Source: Methanoregula sp. (GTDB lineage Archaea; Halobacteriota; Methanomicrobia; Methanomicrobiales; Methanospirillaceae). Taken from it: a DNA stretch of 64,000 nt. Numbering within the stretch: position 1 is the stretch's first letter; every line of letters begins with the position of its first letter. Below are positions 15,483 to 24,338 of this stretch, in pieces. Location: assembly GCA_026394605.1 (NCBI GenBank), contig JAPKXY010000040.1, positions 1 through 64,000 of the forward strand, in the 5' to 3' direction. Both the position numbers and the translations under genes were made by a program. The notes beneath the pieces are model-generated. The model worked only from the letters and a program-made list of their open reading frames with translations, searched no databases and was not told the DNA's origin.

Positions 15483-16821
15483 ACGGGCAGCCGGAGCGGA
15501 GACGCCGGTGCCTGATACATGCACAGACCCGTACCTCCGGTGTGCATTCAACGGCGCTGCCCAGACGGCACTGGGGGTTGCCGGTTCCGCCCTGCTCGCC
15601 CATTCACCGCAGGGATGCGAGTACCTTGTCAACAACGCATTTGCCTCTCAGGAGTGCGATTACATGGAGACAATGACACTCTGCACCAAATTATGCGTGG
15701 ATGAGATCGTGCACGGCGGCGAGGACCTCCTTGCCCGTACGATCCGTGAAGCAAAGGATCTCCCCATCTCCGCCCTGTTCGTGATCAGCGCATGCGGGCC
15801 CGAGATTGTCGGTGACGACATCGTGGGGGTATGTGAGGATATGCAGCCGGAGGTGAAGTTCAGGCTCGTTCCTGTCCCGTGCGCCGGGTTCAGGGGGTCG
15901 CAGTACGACGGCATCGACATCGCACTGGATGAAATAGTAAAGAGATGTACAAAAAACACCAAAGAGAAGATACCGGATTCCGTGTGCCTTATTGCCCCCC
16001 ACGCAAATGCCAACCCGACATGGATTGCAGACCTGGATTGGGTACAACGGATCCTTTCGCAGATGGGCGTCCGGGTTGTTGCCACGCTCACGCACAGGAC
16101 GCCCCTTGCTGAGATTGAGAACGCGGCATCTGCCGAGACATCCCTTGTGGTAAGCCACGACGCCGGACAGAAAGCAGCGGATTATCTTTCTGCGACCTGG
16201 GGCACCGAACAGGTCTGCACGGGGATACCATTGCCGATCGGCATGACCAATACCCAGCGCTGGCTGACCACCTTGGGGGAGCGGTTTGATGCGCAGAAAG
16301 CAGCGGAGAGCATGGTTGCGGAAGGCGAGAGGATGGTGATGGCGACGTGCCGGCGCAAGTGGCCGATGGCACGGTTCTTGTACCGGACACCTGCTGCGAT
16401 TGTCGCCGATGCGACGGTCGGGATCCCGCTCGTCCGGTTTGTCTGCGAGGATATGGAGATGACACCGGAACTCGTTGCCCTGTACACCTCCCAGCGTACG
16501 GTCCGCACACTGCTGGAACGGGAACTAAAAGAACTCGGGCTTACCCCAAAAGTCGTGTACGGCACTGACGTGTACACGACGAGGAAAAGTCTGGCCGAGG
16601 TACGGCCGCGGGTCGTGTTCGGGAGCACGATCGAACGGCACGCCAGTGAGGGGCTGGGGGTGTCGTATATTGTTGAGGTGGTAAAGATGATGCGCCAGTT
16701 CAGGATGATTAACAGGGAATACTTCGGGTATACCGGCATTCTGAACCTTTTTGAGTGTGTCCAGAACGAGTGGACGATGGGATGGCGCTCAAAGGAGAGA
16801 AGCTACAAGGCGAAGTGGTGA
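15463..16821 (+). CDS. NifK-like subunit of the nitrogenase-like reductase
   Basis: 452 residues. The three P-cluster cysteine positions of NifK are present: RCAFNGA (Cys27), SPQGCEY (Cys52) and SACGPEIVGDD (Cys111), corresponding to NifK Cys70, Cys95 and Cys153. The rest follows the component-1 fold, with ISQ-like strands such as TSLVVSHDAGQKAADYLSA. The start overlaps the NifD-like gene by 20 bases and the TGA is eight bases before the NifH-like ATG, so stoichiometric coupled expression is expected. With the NifD-like chain it should form an alpha2-beta2 heterotetramer. No NifE/NifN/NifB gene lies nearby. Confidence 0.85.
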   Translation: MGQGRSKRAAGAETPVPDTCTDPYLRCAFNGAAQTALGVAGSALLAHSPQGCEYLVNNAFASQECDYMETMTLCTKLCVDEIVHGGEDLLARTIREAKDLPISALFVISACGPEIVGDDIVGVCEDMQPEVKFRLVPVPCAGFRGSQYDGIDIALDEIVKRCTKNTKEKIPDSVCLIAPHANANPTWIADLDWVQRILSQMGVRVVATLTHRTPLAEIENAASAETSLVVSHDAGQKAADYLSATWGTEQVCTGIPLPIGMTNTQRWLTTLGERFDAQKAAESMVAEGERMVMATCRRKWPMARFLYRTPAAIVADATVGIPLVRFVCEDMEMTPELVALYTSQRTVRTLLERELKELGLTPKVVYGTDVYTTRKSLAEVRPRVVFGSTIERHASEGLGVSYIVEVVKMMRQFRMINREYFGYTGILNLFECVQNEWTMGWRSKERSYKAKW

Positions 16822-16829
16822 AGGAACAT

Positions 16830-17666
16830 ATGAGACAGATCGCGATATACGGCAAAGGGGGGATTGGGAAAAGCACGATCGCCTCAAACCTGTCTGCGGC
16901 GTTAAGCGGGATGGGCTTAACAGTCATGCAGGTCGGCTGTGATCCCAAGAGGGACTCGACGAGGATCCTTGCCGGGGGGCGGTTTATCCCCGCAGTCCTG
17001 GAAGAGCACCGGGAACAGCTGAGGGTCGGCAAAGACGAATATGCAATTAACCTTAACAATATCGTCTTCAAATCGCCTTCCGGGATTTATCTTGTTGAGG
17101 CAGGAGGGCCGGAGCCGGGGGTCGGTTGTGCCGGGCGGGGCGTGCTGACAGCGCTGCAGATATTAAAAGATCTCAAAGCGTTTGAGACCTATAGGATCGA
17201 TGTGGCGATCTATGATGTGCTCGGCGACGTCGTATGCGGGGGGTTTTCGATGCCCATCCGCGAAGGGTTCGCAAAAGAGATCTACCTCATCTGTTCCGGC
17301 GGTTTCATGAGCATATACGCGGCAAACAACATCGCCCGGGCAGTGCAGCGCCTGGCAAAGCGGGGCGATACCGGGCTTGCCGGGATTATCTGCAACAGCA
17401 ACGGAAACGAAGCGTTTGAGCACGCAGTTATTCCTGAGTTTGCAAAAAAACTGGGAACTGCGTTTGTACAGTTTGTCCCCAGGAGTCCCGTAATCCAGGC
17501 CTGTGAACTGGAAGGAAAGGCGGTTGTGGAGCATTCTCCGGGCTCAAAGGAAGCGGAGGTCTTTAAAAATCTTGCACGAGCGGTGATGGAGAATACGTCG
17601 CGGGTGATCCCGACTCCCGTACGCGAACTCGCCGAGCTTGAGAAGATGTACCGGCAGTATCTTTAA
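16830..17666 (+). CDS. NifH-like Fe protein (ATP-dependent reductase)
   Basis: 278 residues from ATG 16830, placed after AAGGA and directly before the first beta strand (MRQIAIYGKGGIGKST). The P-loop GKGGIGKST is at residues 8-16. Both [4Fe-4S] ligand cysteines are present: GVGCAGRG (Cys100) and GDVVCGGFSMP (Cys136). The length is normal for NifH/BchL-type proteins. It should hydrolyse ATP while passing electrons to the NifDK-like partner encoded just upstream. Gene order D-K-H differs from the usual nifHDK. An earlier in-frame ATG at 16755 lies inside the upstream gene and is less likely. Confidence 0.9.
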   Translation: MRQIAIYGKGGIGKSTIASNLSAALSGMGLTVMQVGCDPKRDSTRILAGGRFIPAVLEEHREQLRVGKDEYAINLNNIVFKSPSGIYLVEAGGPEPGVGCAGRGVLTALQILKDLKAFETYRIDVAIYDVLGDVVCGGFSMPIREGFAKEIYLICSGGFMSIYAANNIARAVQRLAKRGDTGLAGIICNSNGNEAFEHAVIPEFAKKLGTAFVQFVPRSPVIQACELEGKAVVEHSPGSKEAEVFKNLARAVMENTSRVIPTPVRELAELEKMYRQYL

Positions 17667-17858
17667 AAAAGAAGACAGAAACCTGGGTGCTTTGAGGACA
17701 GAGCCCCGACATGCATCACCCGGCTCACCGCTTTGTACTGCCCGCATACCAGGCATTTCCCCACCCCCCACAATCACGTATAAGGACTCGCAACCCAGCG
17801 GGATGCGTGACAAGGATTAAGAACATATGCCATTCCATAGACAGGAATAACTGTACAT

Positions 17859-18602
17859 ATGGTGTTGTTTGACCGGCCGCACAAAAAGAACGAACCGCTG
17901 GACGATGCGCCGGCACTTGCGGCACTGGGTGACGCGTGCACCAGCCGCGGGGAATTTGCCGCTGCGGTCACGTGGTTTGACAAGGCGCTCGACAAGGACC
18001 CGCGGTCAGCGCATGCATATGCGGGCAAAGGGCTCGCGCTGAAAAACCTGGGAAGGAACAAGGAAGCCCTCGAGTGCTACGCGGCAGTGCTCCTGCTCGA
18101 CGCAGGGGGACAGGATGCACGGCAGACGAAGAGCCTGGCACAACAAGCGCCCGGGATCCGCAAGGAAGCAGTGACCGGCCTAAATGCCGCAGGGGCGGCA
18201 CAGGATCTTCTCGGTGCGGACGCATGGTATGACAAGGCGGTCAGCTACGGGGCAACGGGAGAGTTCCAGAAGGCCGTGGACTGTTTTGATAAGGTGCTTG
18301 AGATCAGCCCTGACAACGCTGACGCATGGTTTAACCGGGGGCGGGCCCTTGGCAAGCTGGGAAAATTTTTACGGGCGATTGACTCATTTGACCGTGCACT
18401 GGCACTCCGGCCTGACAACGCCGATGCGTGGTATTATAAAGGGACCTCGTTTGTCGCGATCAGGAAAATTCCTGATGCGTACGCGTGCTTTGAGAAGGTC
18501 GTGACGATACAGCCCGGGCACGAGAAGGCACTGGCCGGCTTAACAGAGCTCGCAAAGGTACTGGAACAGGTGAAAAAGAGGGAGAAGCAAAAAGGTAATT
18601 AA
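17859..18602 (+). CDS. TPR-repeat protein
   Basis: 247 residues with tetratricopeptide repeats. Clear units are near residues 19-53 (ALGDACTSRGEFAAAVTWFD), 54-87 (YAGKGLALKNLGRNKEALEC), 125-160 (WYDKAVSYGATGEFQKAVDC), 161-194 (WFNRGRALGKLGKFLRAIDS) and 195-228 (WYYKGTSFVAIRKIPDAYAC). No signal peptide or enzymatic domain, so it is likely a cytoplasmic scaffold. Methanomicrobiales carry many such proteins, so its position after the nitrogenase-like operon (192-base gap) need not mean a shared function. Confidence 0.85.
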   Translation: MVLFDRPHKKNEPLDDAPALAALGDACTSRGEFAAAVTWFDKALDKDPRSAHAYAGKGLALKNLGRNKEALECYAAVLLLDAGGQDARQTKSLAQQAPGIRKEAVTGLNAAGAAQDLLGADAWYDKAVSYGATGEFQKAVDCFDKVLEISPDNADAWFNRGRALGKLGKFLRAIDSFDRALALRPDNADAWYYKGTSFVAIRKIPDAYACFEKVVTIQPGHEKALAGLTELAKVLEQVKKREKQKGN

Positions 18603-18653
18603 CAACGGATATCGTCAGGGTAACAGGAAAATACCGGAAAAAAACTATGAGAA

Positions 18654-18866
18654 TTATTGAACCGTAACAAATGAGGCAGAAGCATGGGGCTTGGGGACGG
18701 ACAGGCCGTCTTCGATCAGCCCGCGGACATGCAGTTCGATGGCCTCATGCATCCGCTGCTCCGTCTCCTTCCAGGTCCGCCCGGTCGCGATGCAGCCTAA
18801 AAGGTCCGGGGAATACGCCGAATAATTCTTCCCTGCCTTTTCTATGACAACCAGAAACCTGTGCAT
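18654..18866 (-). CDS. HicB-family antitoxin-like protein, orphan
   Basis: 70 residues with the partial RNase H-like HicB fold: MHRFLVVIEKAGKNYSAYSP, DLLGCIATGRTWKETEQRMH and AIELHVRGLIEDGLSVPKP match the family core (YSPDLPGC.A.G.T..EA...M.EAI..H). AAAGGAG stands about 10 bases before the ATG. No HicA toxin frame is present on either side, so it may be an orphan regulator or a remnant. It is short, lacking the C-terminal helix-turn-helix or ribbon of longer HicB proteins. Confidence 0.8.
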   Translation of the reverse strand: MHRFLVVIEKAGKNYSAYSPDLLGCIATGRTWKETEQRMHEAIELHVRGLIEDGLSVPKPHASASFVTVQ

Positions 18867-19108
18867 GGATCTAGTACTCCTTTCATTTCGCCTGTTTTAC
18901 TATACTGTTCATCGTGCCCGGGGCAACATCATCGGCAGGATTTCCCACAAGACTCCTCCCTCCCCCTGCATCTTTCTTCTTTCTATAGTCTGTTCAGCTT
19001 CGGCTATGCCGTTCCCGGTTTCGGGTCTCCAGTTTCGTCTATTGCCTAATCTTACCTCGTCAATCATCCCGGCTGACTATACATAGCAGAGCGGGCAGAA
19101 CCGCAACC

Positions 19109-19240
19109 ATGAACGAGTATGTAATCTACAAAAGCCAGAGGAACTTCGGGCAGGCCGTGGACCGGCTCGAAAAGGACTGCGAGGTCAGCGCCGGGAACAG
19201 GAGGCTCATCCTGTCCTTCGCCGAAGAAAGGATAAAACTT
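19109..19240 (+). pseudogene. Integrase N-terminal fragment
   Basis: MNEYVIYKSQRNFGQAVDRL, then EKDCEVSAGNRRLILSFAEE, matches the N-terminal core-binding region of archaeal tyrosine recombinases (ERLEKD..IS..NR.LIL.FAEE). Homology ends at RIKLT, where the sequence turns into the 3' end of the AT-richer minus-strand module at 19239-20243. No catalytic domain (R..HxxR..Y) follows, so this is a truncated integrase, either deleted by the incoming module or left at an old integration border. Confidence 0.65.
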
Positions 19241-20243
19241 ACGTGCCAAGTCTCACCGTGGAACGCGCCACCCAACCCCTCAGCCTATTGCCCGAGCGAT
19301 GCACAGACAAGTACAGCCGCCCACGATCCCAGTAGCCAACCGGCACAAGACGTTTCATGCGGTTTCCTCCCGAATTTGGCATATACGAACCAAGCAACCA
19401 CAAAGCATTGCTGTCATACCGGTCATGACGTACCTGATTGGTGGTTTCAAGCTGAGTTATAAAGGAGGTGAGAAAATCTTCTGGTGTCCATCCCGTTTCT
19501 CCCTGATAGGTCGGTGTACTTAAGGTTCGTAAATAATCATGAGGGGTAGAATATCCCTCCAGCTGTTTTCTTCCTCCTGTGACGTTACCCTGTCCTTGTT
19601 GAGGCATAACAGGTATAGGCTCAATGAGTCCCACACTCCAGCCAGGCACAGCACATACGCGGGTTTTCTGCATTACTTCTTCTTTCGTTAATCCCTGATG
19701 GTTACGATCGGTATAGGCCTGGGGGAAATAAACAAGATCAGGAGTATCCACTGCCTGACGCACCCTATCCCATATCCAGATCGGTTCACCAGTATTTACA
19801 CGAACCGGTATATCAGCGTCAGTAGAATTTTGTTTTGTCCGGATAATTTTTCCCGCTGCGGCATGGTTAAGAACGGCAGTTTTTACCCGGTCAATAAGTT
19901 GTGAAACAGGCATTGCAATCGGCGTTAACTGAAGCCTGGTAAATCCTTGTCGCATTTTCCTATCAACCAATTCCTTATTGCGTGTAAATACTTCCTGCAG
20001 CTGTTCCTGAGTTGGTACAGGATACTCTTTTCCGTCAATTCCAATCACCCCTGAATTTTCCGATCGCAGAAGTTGGGTTAAAATTCCTGTTCGGTTCAAT
20101 GCGGTCATGGTGCGAGCATACTCCTTCTCAAGAGGGAATAATCCTTCGGAGGGACGAGCACCTTCTGATTGTATTGTTCCATTAATCGTCTGTTCAGCCA
20201 TACGACCTATACTACCATTTCTGTTTATTATACTCATCATCAC
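19239..20243 (-). CDS. Unknown protein of a foreign-looking module, possible variable C-terminal lectin-like domain
   Basis: 334 residues, GTG start, visibly lower GC than the neighbours. N-terminal region acidic and polar. Residues 170-230 contain FPQAYTDRNHQGLTKEEVMQ and a Pro/Gln-rich stretch. Residues 255-300 (TGWTPEDFLTSFITQLETTN) lead into a C-terminal 50 residues rich in W, G and R, with VPVGYWDRGRLYLSVHRSGN and an end in ARSTVRLGT. This resembles the C-type-lectin/formylglycine-type tails of proteins diversified by retroelements in small archaea and candidate phyla bacteria. No reverse transcriptase or template repeat is seen in the window, so that reading is tentative. Confidence 0.55.
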   Translation of the reverse strand: MMMSIINRNGSIGRMAEQTINGTIQSEGARPSEGLFPLEKEYARTMTALNRTGILTQLLRSENSGVIGIDGKEYPVPTQEQLQEVFTRNKELVDRKMRQGFTRLQLTPIAMPVSQLIDRVKTAVLNHAAAGKIIRTKQNSTDADIPVRVNTGEPIWIWDRVRQAVDTPDLVYFPQAYTDRNHQGLTKEEVMQKTRVCAVPGWSVGLIEPIPVMPQQGQGNVTGGRKQLEGYSTPHDYLRTLSTPTYQGETGWTPEDFLTSFITQLETTNQVRHDRYDSNALWLLGSYMPNSGGNRMKRLVPVGYWDRGRLYLSVHRSGNRLRGWVARSTVRLGT

Positions 20244-20414
20244 TCACCTTCGGATTGACGGTCAGTAGAAACAATTTCGTCTTGACTGAGTTAAGTTTCT
20301 TGAGTAGCTCTCCTCGTTGGTTGTAAATATCAGTAATGTGCTGTCGTAGCTCCTGAAAGTTCTTACTGGTAATAGTCAGAGCTTTGCCTGAGCTTCTGAT
20401 ATTACTGCATTAAA
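20226..20414 (-). pseudogene. Small coiled-coil frame upstream of the 334-aa gene, start unclear
   Basis: A minus-strand frame reads ALTITSKNFQELRQHITDIY, NQRGELLKKLNSVKTKLFLL and TVNPKVSDDEYNKQKW, and overlaps the start of the next gene. It looks like a short coiled coil. It has no good start codon after the upstream stop. A 20-codon frame starting at 20436 (MNQYRLPFFNAVISEAQAKL) ends just where the other becomes meaningful, so a single-base frameshift may have split one small gene. Confidence 0.35.
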
Positions 20415-20481
20415 AAAAGGCAATCTATATTGATTCATCCCTGAATACGTACATTTCAGGAAACACCAGGGTGCCCGACTG

Positions 20482-21054
20482 ATGACAAACGAGAGGAAGA
20501 GGCCGTATGGCTGGCGCGGGACGATCCATGATTTTCTTTTGGTCCCCAAAGAGGAATGGCGCGACGCACTTGACCGGCACCATGCCGCCCGCATGAACCG
20601 TCCTGCTGATACCAGCCAGGGTGCAGCATGGGAACAGCTGTTTGACGTGTTCAAAAAAGAACTCAAACAACTCGTCCAGTTAAAACCGGAGCTTGAGTAT
20701 TACACGCTCATTTTCGAATATGAGTCGCCCCGCGGCAGCAGCAGGGGCCCCGATCTGACCGTGCTGGGCAGTTCGGTTTTTGTTCTCGAATTCAGGAAGT
20801 GCAATGAGGTCATCCAGGCCCATGTCGATGCAGCCGATGCATATGCAAAGGACGTAAAACGGTTCCATCCGCAGCCGGAACAGGTCGAGATCATACCGGT
20901 GCTTGTCTGTGCACAGGCAAAGGACCTGATCCGGCGCATCGGGGATGTGATCATCCTGTCTCCGGATCATATCATGGATTTCTTTAATGTCCAGTCCGAG
21001 CTCGAGACGGGGTTCCCTCTCGATGCAGGCGAGTGGCTCGCTGCCGGAAGTTAG
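20482..21054 (+). CDS. Stand-alone PD-(D/E)XK nuclease-like protein
   Basis: 190 residues beginning MTNERKRPYGWRGTIHDFLL. The core RGPDLTVLGSSVFVLEFRKC fits the PD-(D/E)XK nuclease pattern (PD, then a strand, then E-x-K, here E-F-R-K). The N-terminal part resembles the nuclease region that precedes DUF2075-type helicases, but no helicase domain follows and the stop at 21054 comes in a normal context (AAGS). It may therefore be a domain-size family member or a truncated defence gene. It abuts the foreign module. Activity is not certain, since the lysine of the motif can only be placed by eye. Confidence 0.55.
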   Translation: MTNERKRPYGWRGTIHDFLLVPKEEWRDALDRHHAARMNRPADTSQGAAWEQLFDVFKKELKQLVQLKPELEYYTLIFEYESPRGSSRGPDLTVLGSSVFVLEFRKCNEVIQAHVDAADAYAKDVKRFHPQPEQVEIIPVLVCAQAKDLIRRIGDVIILSPDHIMDFFNVQSELETGFPLDAGEWLAAGS

Positions 21055-21227
21055 ATCAACCCGCAAAAAAAGAAGAGTGCATCCTCTTCCCCCGCACTTC
21101 TCTTCGCTCCGGTAGCTGGGACGTTGCCCCCGGATTGCGGCACTCTCTCCCCTTCTCTCTTTGTATCACAGGTAAAAAACGTGCGGGACGACCGCAGCGT
21201 GCAGGAATGGAGAGGAGATGCACATCC

Positions 21228-23801
21228 TTACTGCATCGATCCATGGATCGGTTCCGGAGGGAAAAGCCGGATCATTGCACCGATCACAAGCACCGATGCG
21301 GATGCGATGGTGATCCGGACCCAGTCTGTGAAGGGCAAAGGAACCGTGCCCATAAGCTCTCCGCCAGCCTGCACGAGAGCGACCTGGGTGACAACGATCA
21401 GCCCCATCAGCACAAAGAAGGAAGGATTTCCGGAAAAAAACGGCGGCATGATCCCGTTTACCGCCCGGCAGTTGATCCCGTTCCATACCTGCGCGAACAC
21501 GAACGCGGAAAAAAAGATCGTGCCCTGCTCGGCAGGGGAACTGCCGCCGAGGAGGCCGGTCTTCATGACCACGAATCCCGCAACAATATAGAAACCGGCG
21601 GTGATGAGGATCGATCGCCACATCGTGCGGTTCAGGATCGGTGCATCGCGGGGGACGGGAGGCTGGTGCATGAGGGCAGGGTGCGGGGCTTCCGAGCATA
21701 ACGCCAGCGCAGCGATCGAGTCCATGATGATGTTGATCCACAGGATCTGGATGATGGTAAACGGCGGGGGGAGTCCGGCAAGCGGCGCGAGAAAGGTCAG
21801 GATGCATGCGCTGATGTTGATGGTGAGCTGGAAGACCAAGAACCGCTGGATGTTTTCGAACAGCGCCCTCCCCCACCATACCGCACTGACAATCGTGGGA
21901 AATGAGTTGTCGAGCAGGATGATATCGCTGGCTTCGCGGGCGACCTCGGTCCCTGCAATCCCCATGGACAGGCCGACATCGGCGTGTTTGAGTGCCGGCG
22001 CATCGTTCGTCCCGTCACCGGTCACGGCAACGACCTGCCCGTTTTTCTGGAGAGCCTGTACCAGCAGCAGCTTATCGAATGGTTCAGCCCGCGCCATCAC
22101 TTCAAGGCGTCCTGCTGCTGACACCCGCGCCTCCTCGTCCAGTTCCCGGAACTCCTTTCCGGTGAGCAGCAGGCCGGAGCGGTAGATCCCCGCTTCTGAC
22201 GCAATCGCCCGGGCGGTATCCATATTGTCACCGGTGACCATCTGGACAACGATCCCCGCATCGCGGCATGACGCTACCGCGGCAGGGACGTTTTCCCGCA
22301 GCGGATCCCGGATCCCCACATACCCGTCCCACACAAGGGCGGATTCGTCATCATCACTGGTTATCTCCTTATGGGCAAAGGCAAGGGTCCGCATTGCACG
22401 CAACGCGAGGGCCCGGATGCCGGCGAGATCCACGGTGTCCTTACAGAGCGATGCGAGGAGTTCCGGGGCGCCTTTCACGAGGAGATAGCGCCTTTGGTCA
22501 ATTTCGATAACCGTCGACATCCTCTTCCGGGTACTGTCAAACAGGACCTGTTGTTTTGTTGTAAATTCATTCCTGACGGTACGGTAACCGATCCCGTAGT
22601 GTTCGAGCCATACAAGGAGAGCTCCTTCTGTTGCGCTGCCGATGGGAACTGATCGGCCGGCCTTGTGTTCCAGGTGGGCCGTGCTGTTGAGGGCCGCATT
22701 CAGGGCAATCCACTCCTCACGGCTGGCCGGGATTCCCCCGCCGGGGATACGGGGACTGCCACACGATGCCTCTTCCACGGTCATCTGGTTCTTTGTCAGC
22801 GTCCCGGTCTTGTCTGAACAGATTGTGGTTGCAGACCCGATCGTCTCGCAGGCGATCAGTCGCCGGACAAGACTGTGTGCACGGGTCATGTTCCGCATCG
22901 CAATCGAGAGCGAGAGCGCCACCGACATCGGGAGCCCTTCAGGGACGGCAACGACGATGATGACAACGGCCAGCATGAAATAGGTTACCAATGTACTGGC
23001 GGTATGCAGGTCGGCGCCGGTCAGTTCCCCCAGCAGGGTGCCCCGGATCAGGAGTGCCCCTACAACCAGCAGAGCCATGATGTAGCCGAACCGGCTGATC
23101 AGCCCGGCGAGGTCCTGTAATTTCCGTTCAAGCGGGGTGAGGGTTGTGTCTTCCCTGCCAAGCGAGGCTGCAATGAGCCCCATCTCCGTAGCGTCCCCTA
23201 CTGCAGCAACCAGCAGGCGGGCGCGTCCTGCCGTGGCAAACGTCCCTTTTTTTGCAGCATCACGATCCTTCTTCTGTACTGGCTCACTCTCGCCGGTGAA
23301 AGCCGACTCGTCAACCATGAGGCTGTCGGCGTTGAGAATGTATCCGTCTGCGGGAAATGCATCACCTGCTTCAAGGATGACCAGGTCCCCGACAACAATC
23401 TCTTGTACCGGAACCTGGCGGACCAGCGTTGACCTGATCACGGTGGTCCCCGAAAGGTCCCGCTGGGCGTTTAAGATTTCAAACTCCCTGCTGCTGCGGT
23501 ACTCGTTGTAAAAAGACAGTGTTGTGGAGAGGAGTATGGCGATAATAATTCCCAGCGTCTCAATAATCCCGTCTCCCTGAAATACCGATACCGCTGCTGA
23601 CAGGATGACGGCAAGGATCAGGATCCTGATGATGGGCTCATTGTATTTTGCCAGGTACTGTTTCCATACCGGGTCGCGGCGGGGTGGCGTCAGCTTGTTT
23701 GACCCGTAGGTCGCTCTCAGCAGGCCTGCCCGTTCCTCATCGATGCCATTGGATCCGGCGAGATGCTCGATCTCTTCAAAGGGGATCATTTCTTCGCACA
23801 C
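21228..23801 (-). CDS. P-type Ca2+-transporting ATPase
   Basis: 857 residues, type IIB-like. In order: N-terminal cytosolic segment, first helix pair near residues 56-95, the A-domain loop with TGES (residue 167-170), helix M4 with VAVPEGLPMSVALSLSIAMR, the phosphorylation motif CSDKTGTLT near residue 330, the KGAPE nucleotide-binding motif, VTGDGTNDAPALKHADVG, and a six-helix C-terminal domain. The PEGLP motif supports Ca2+ specificity. It should export calcium with ATP. Monocistronic, convergent with the nuclease-like gene at 20482. Confidence 0.92.
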   Translation of the reverse strand: MCEEMIPFEEIEHLAGSNGIDEERAGLLRATYGSNKLTPPRRDPVWKQYLAKYNEPIIRILILAVILSAAVSVFQGDGIIETLGIIIAILLSTTLSFYNEYRSSREFEILNAQRDLSGTTVIRSTLVRQVPVQEIVVGDLVILEAGDAFPADGYILNADSLMVDESAFTGESEPVQKKDRDAAKKGTFATAGRARLLVAAVGDATEMGLIAASLGREDTTLTPLERKLQDLAGLISRFGYIMALLVVGALLIRGTLLGELTGADLHTASTLVTYFMLAVVIIVVAVPEGLPMSVALSLSIAMRNMTRAHSLVRRLIACETIGSATTICSDKTGTLTKNQMTVEEASCGSPRIPGGGIPASREEWIALNAALNSTAHLEHKAGRSVPIGSATEGALLVWLEHYGIGYRTVRNEFTTKQQVLFDSTRKRMSTVIEIDQRRYLLVKGAPELLASLCKDTVDLAGIRALALRAMRTLAFAHKEITSDDDESALVWDGYVGIRDPLRENVPAAVASCRDAGIVVQMVTGDNMDTARAIASEAGIYRSGLLLTGKEFRELDEEARVSAAGRLEVMARAEPFDKLLLVQALQKNGQVVAVTGDGTNDAPALKHADVGLSMGIAGTEVAREASDIILLDNSFPTIVSAVWWGRALFENIQRFLVFQLTINISACILTFLAPLAGLPPPFTIIQILWINIIMDSIAALALCSEAPHPALMHQPPVPRDAPILNRTMWRSILITAGFYIVAGFVVMKTGLLGGSSPAEQGTIFFSAFVFAQVWNGINCRAVNGIMPPFFSGNPSFFVLMGLIVVTQVALVQAGGELMGTVPLPFTDWVRITIASASVLVIGAMIRLFPPEPIHGSMQ

Positions 23802-23945
23802 TCCGGTTCATCACTCTCAGCAACCGGTGACTGGTACATATACCGCTCTATCCTATCCGTTTTTTTCCTGTTGCGAATATATCTCATCGTCCGATCATCA
23901 CAAAACCCTTTGTATCTTTGGTGTGCATGTACCACCGGGAATACC

Positions 23946-24338
23946 ATGGATGAACCTAAAACATTTTTCGTAAAAGATGCGTATGCAAAGCAGGCAGGAA
24001 TAGAATTTCTGGAAGTCTCGCTGGGCAGGGCAAAAGTCAAAATGGCAATCACGGACCGGCACAAGAACAGCCACGGGACCGTTCACGGCGGGGCGATCTT
24101 CACCCTTGCCGACACCGCATTTGCGCTCGCGTCCAATTCCCACGGGATACCTGCCGCCGCGATCAATGCCCATATCTCGTACGTGAAATCAGCCACAACT
24201 GGAACCCTGTTCGCACAGGCAGAAGAATTTTCCATCAACCCCAAGATCGCCACGTACACGGTCCGGGTCACCGATGAGAGCGGCGAGAACATCGCCATCT
24301 TCCAGGGCATGGTGTACCGGAAAACCCCGCGTGCCTGA
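23946..24338 (+). CDS. PaaI-family hotdog thioesterase
   Basis: 130 residues from ATG 23946. The hotdog-fold signature HGGAIFTLADTAFALASNS follows NSHGTVHGG, as in PaaI/YdiI acyl-CoA thioesterases (catalytic Asp in the helix after HGG). SYVKSATTGTLFAQAEEFSI is the usual central strand. It should hydrolyse acyl- or phenylacetyl-CoA-type thioesters, but the physiological substrate in a methanogen is unknown. A longer upstream extension to 23763 is poorly coding, so the later ATG is preferred. Confidence 0.88.
   Translation: MDEPKTFFVKDAYAKQAGIEFLEVSLGRAKVKMAITDRHKNSHGTVHGGAIFTLADTAFALASNSHGIPAAAINAHISYVKSATTGTLFAQAEEFSINPKIATYTVRVTDESGENIAIFQGMVYRKTPRA

Noticed and set aside
14061-17666. Canonical nitrogenase (nifDKH) or CfbCD for F430
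   Set aside because: No cofactor assembly genes and no cofactor histidine argue against Nif; the presence of a NifK-like partner argues against CfbCD.
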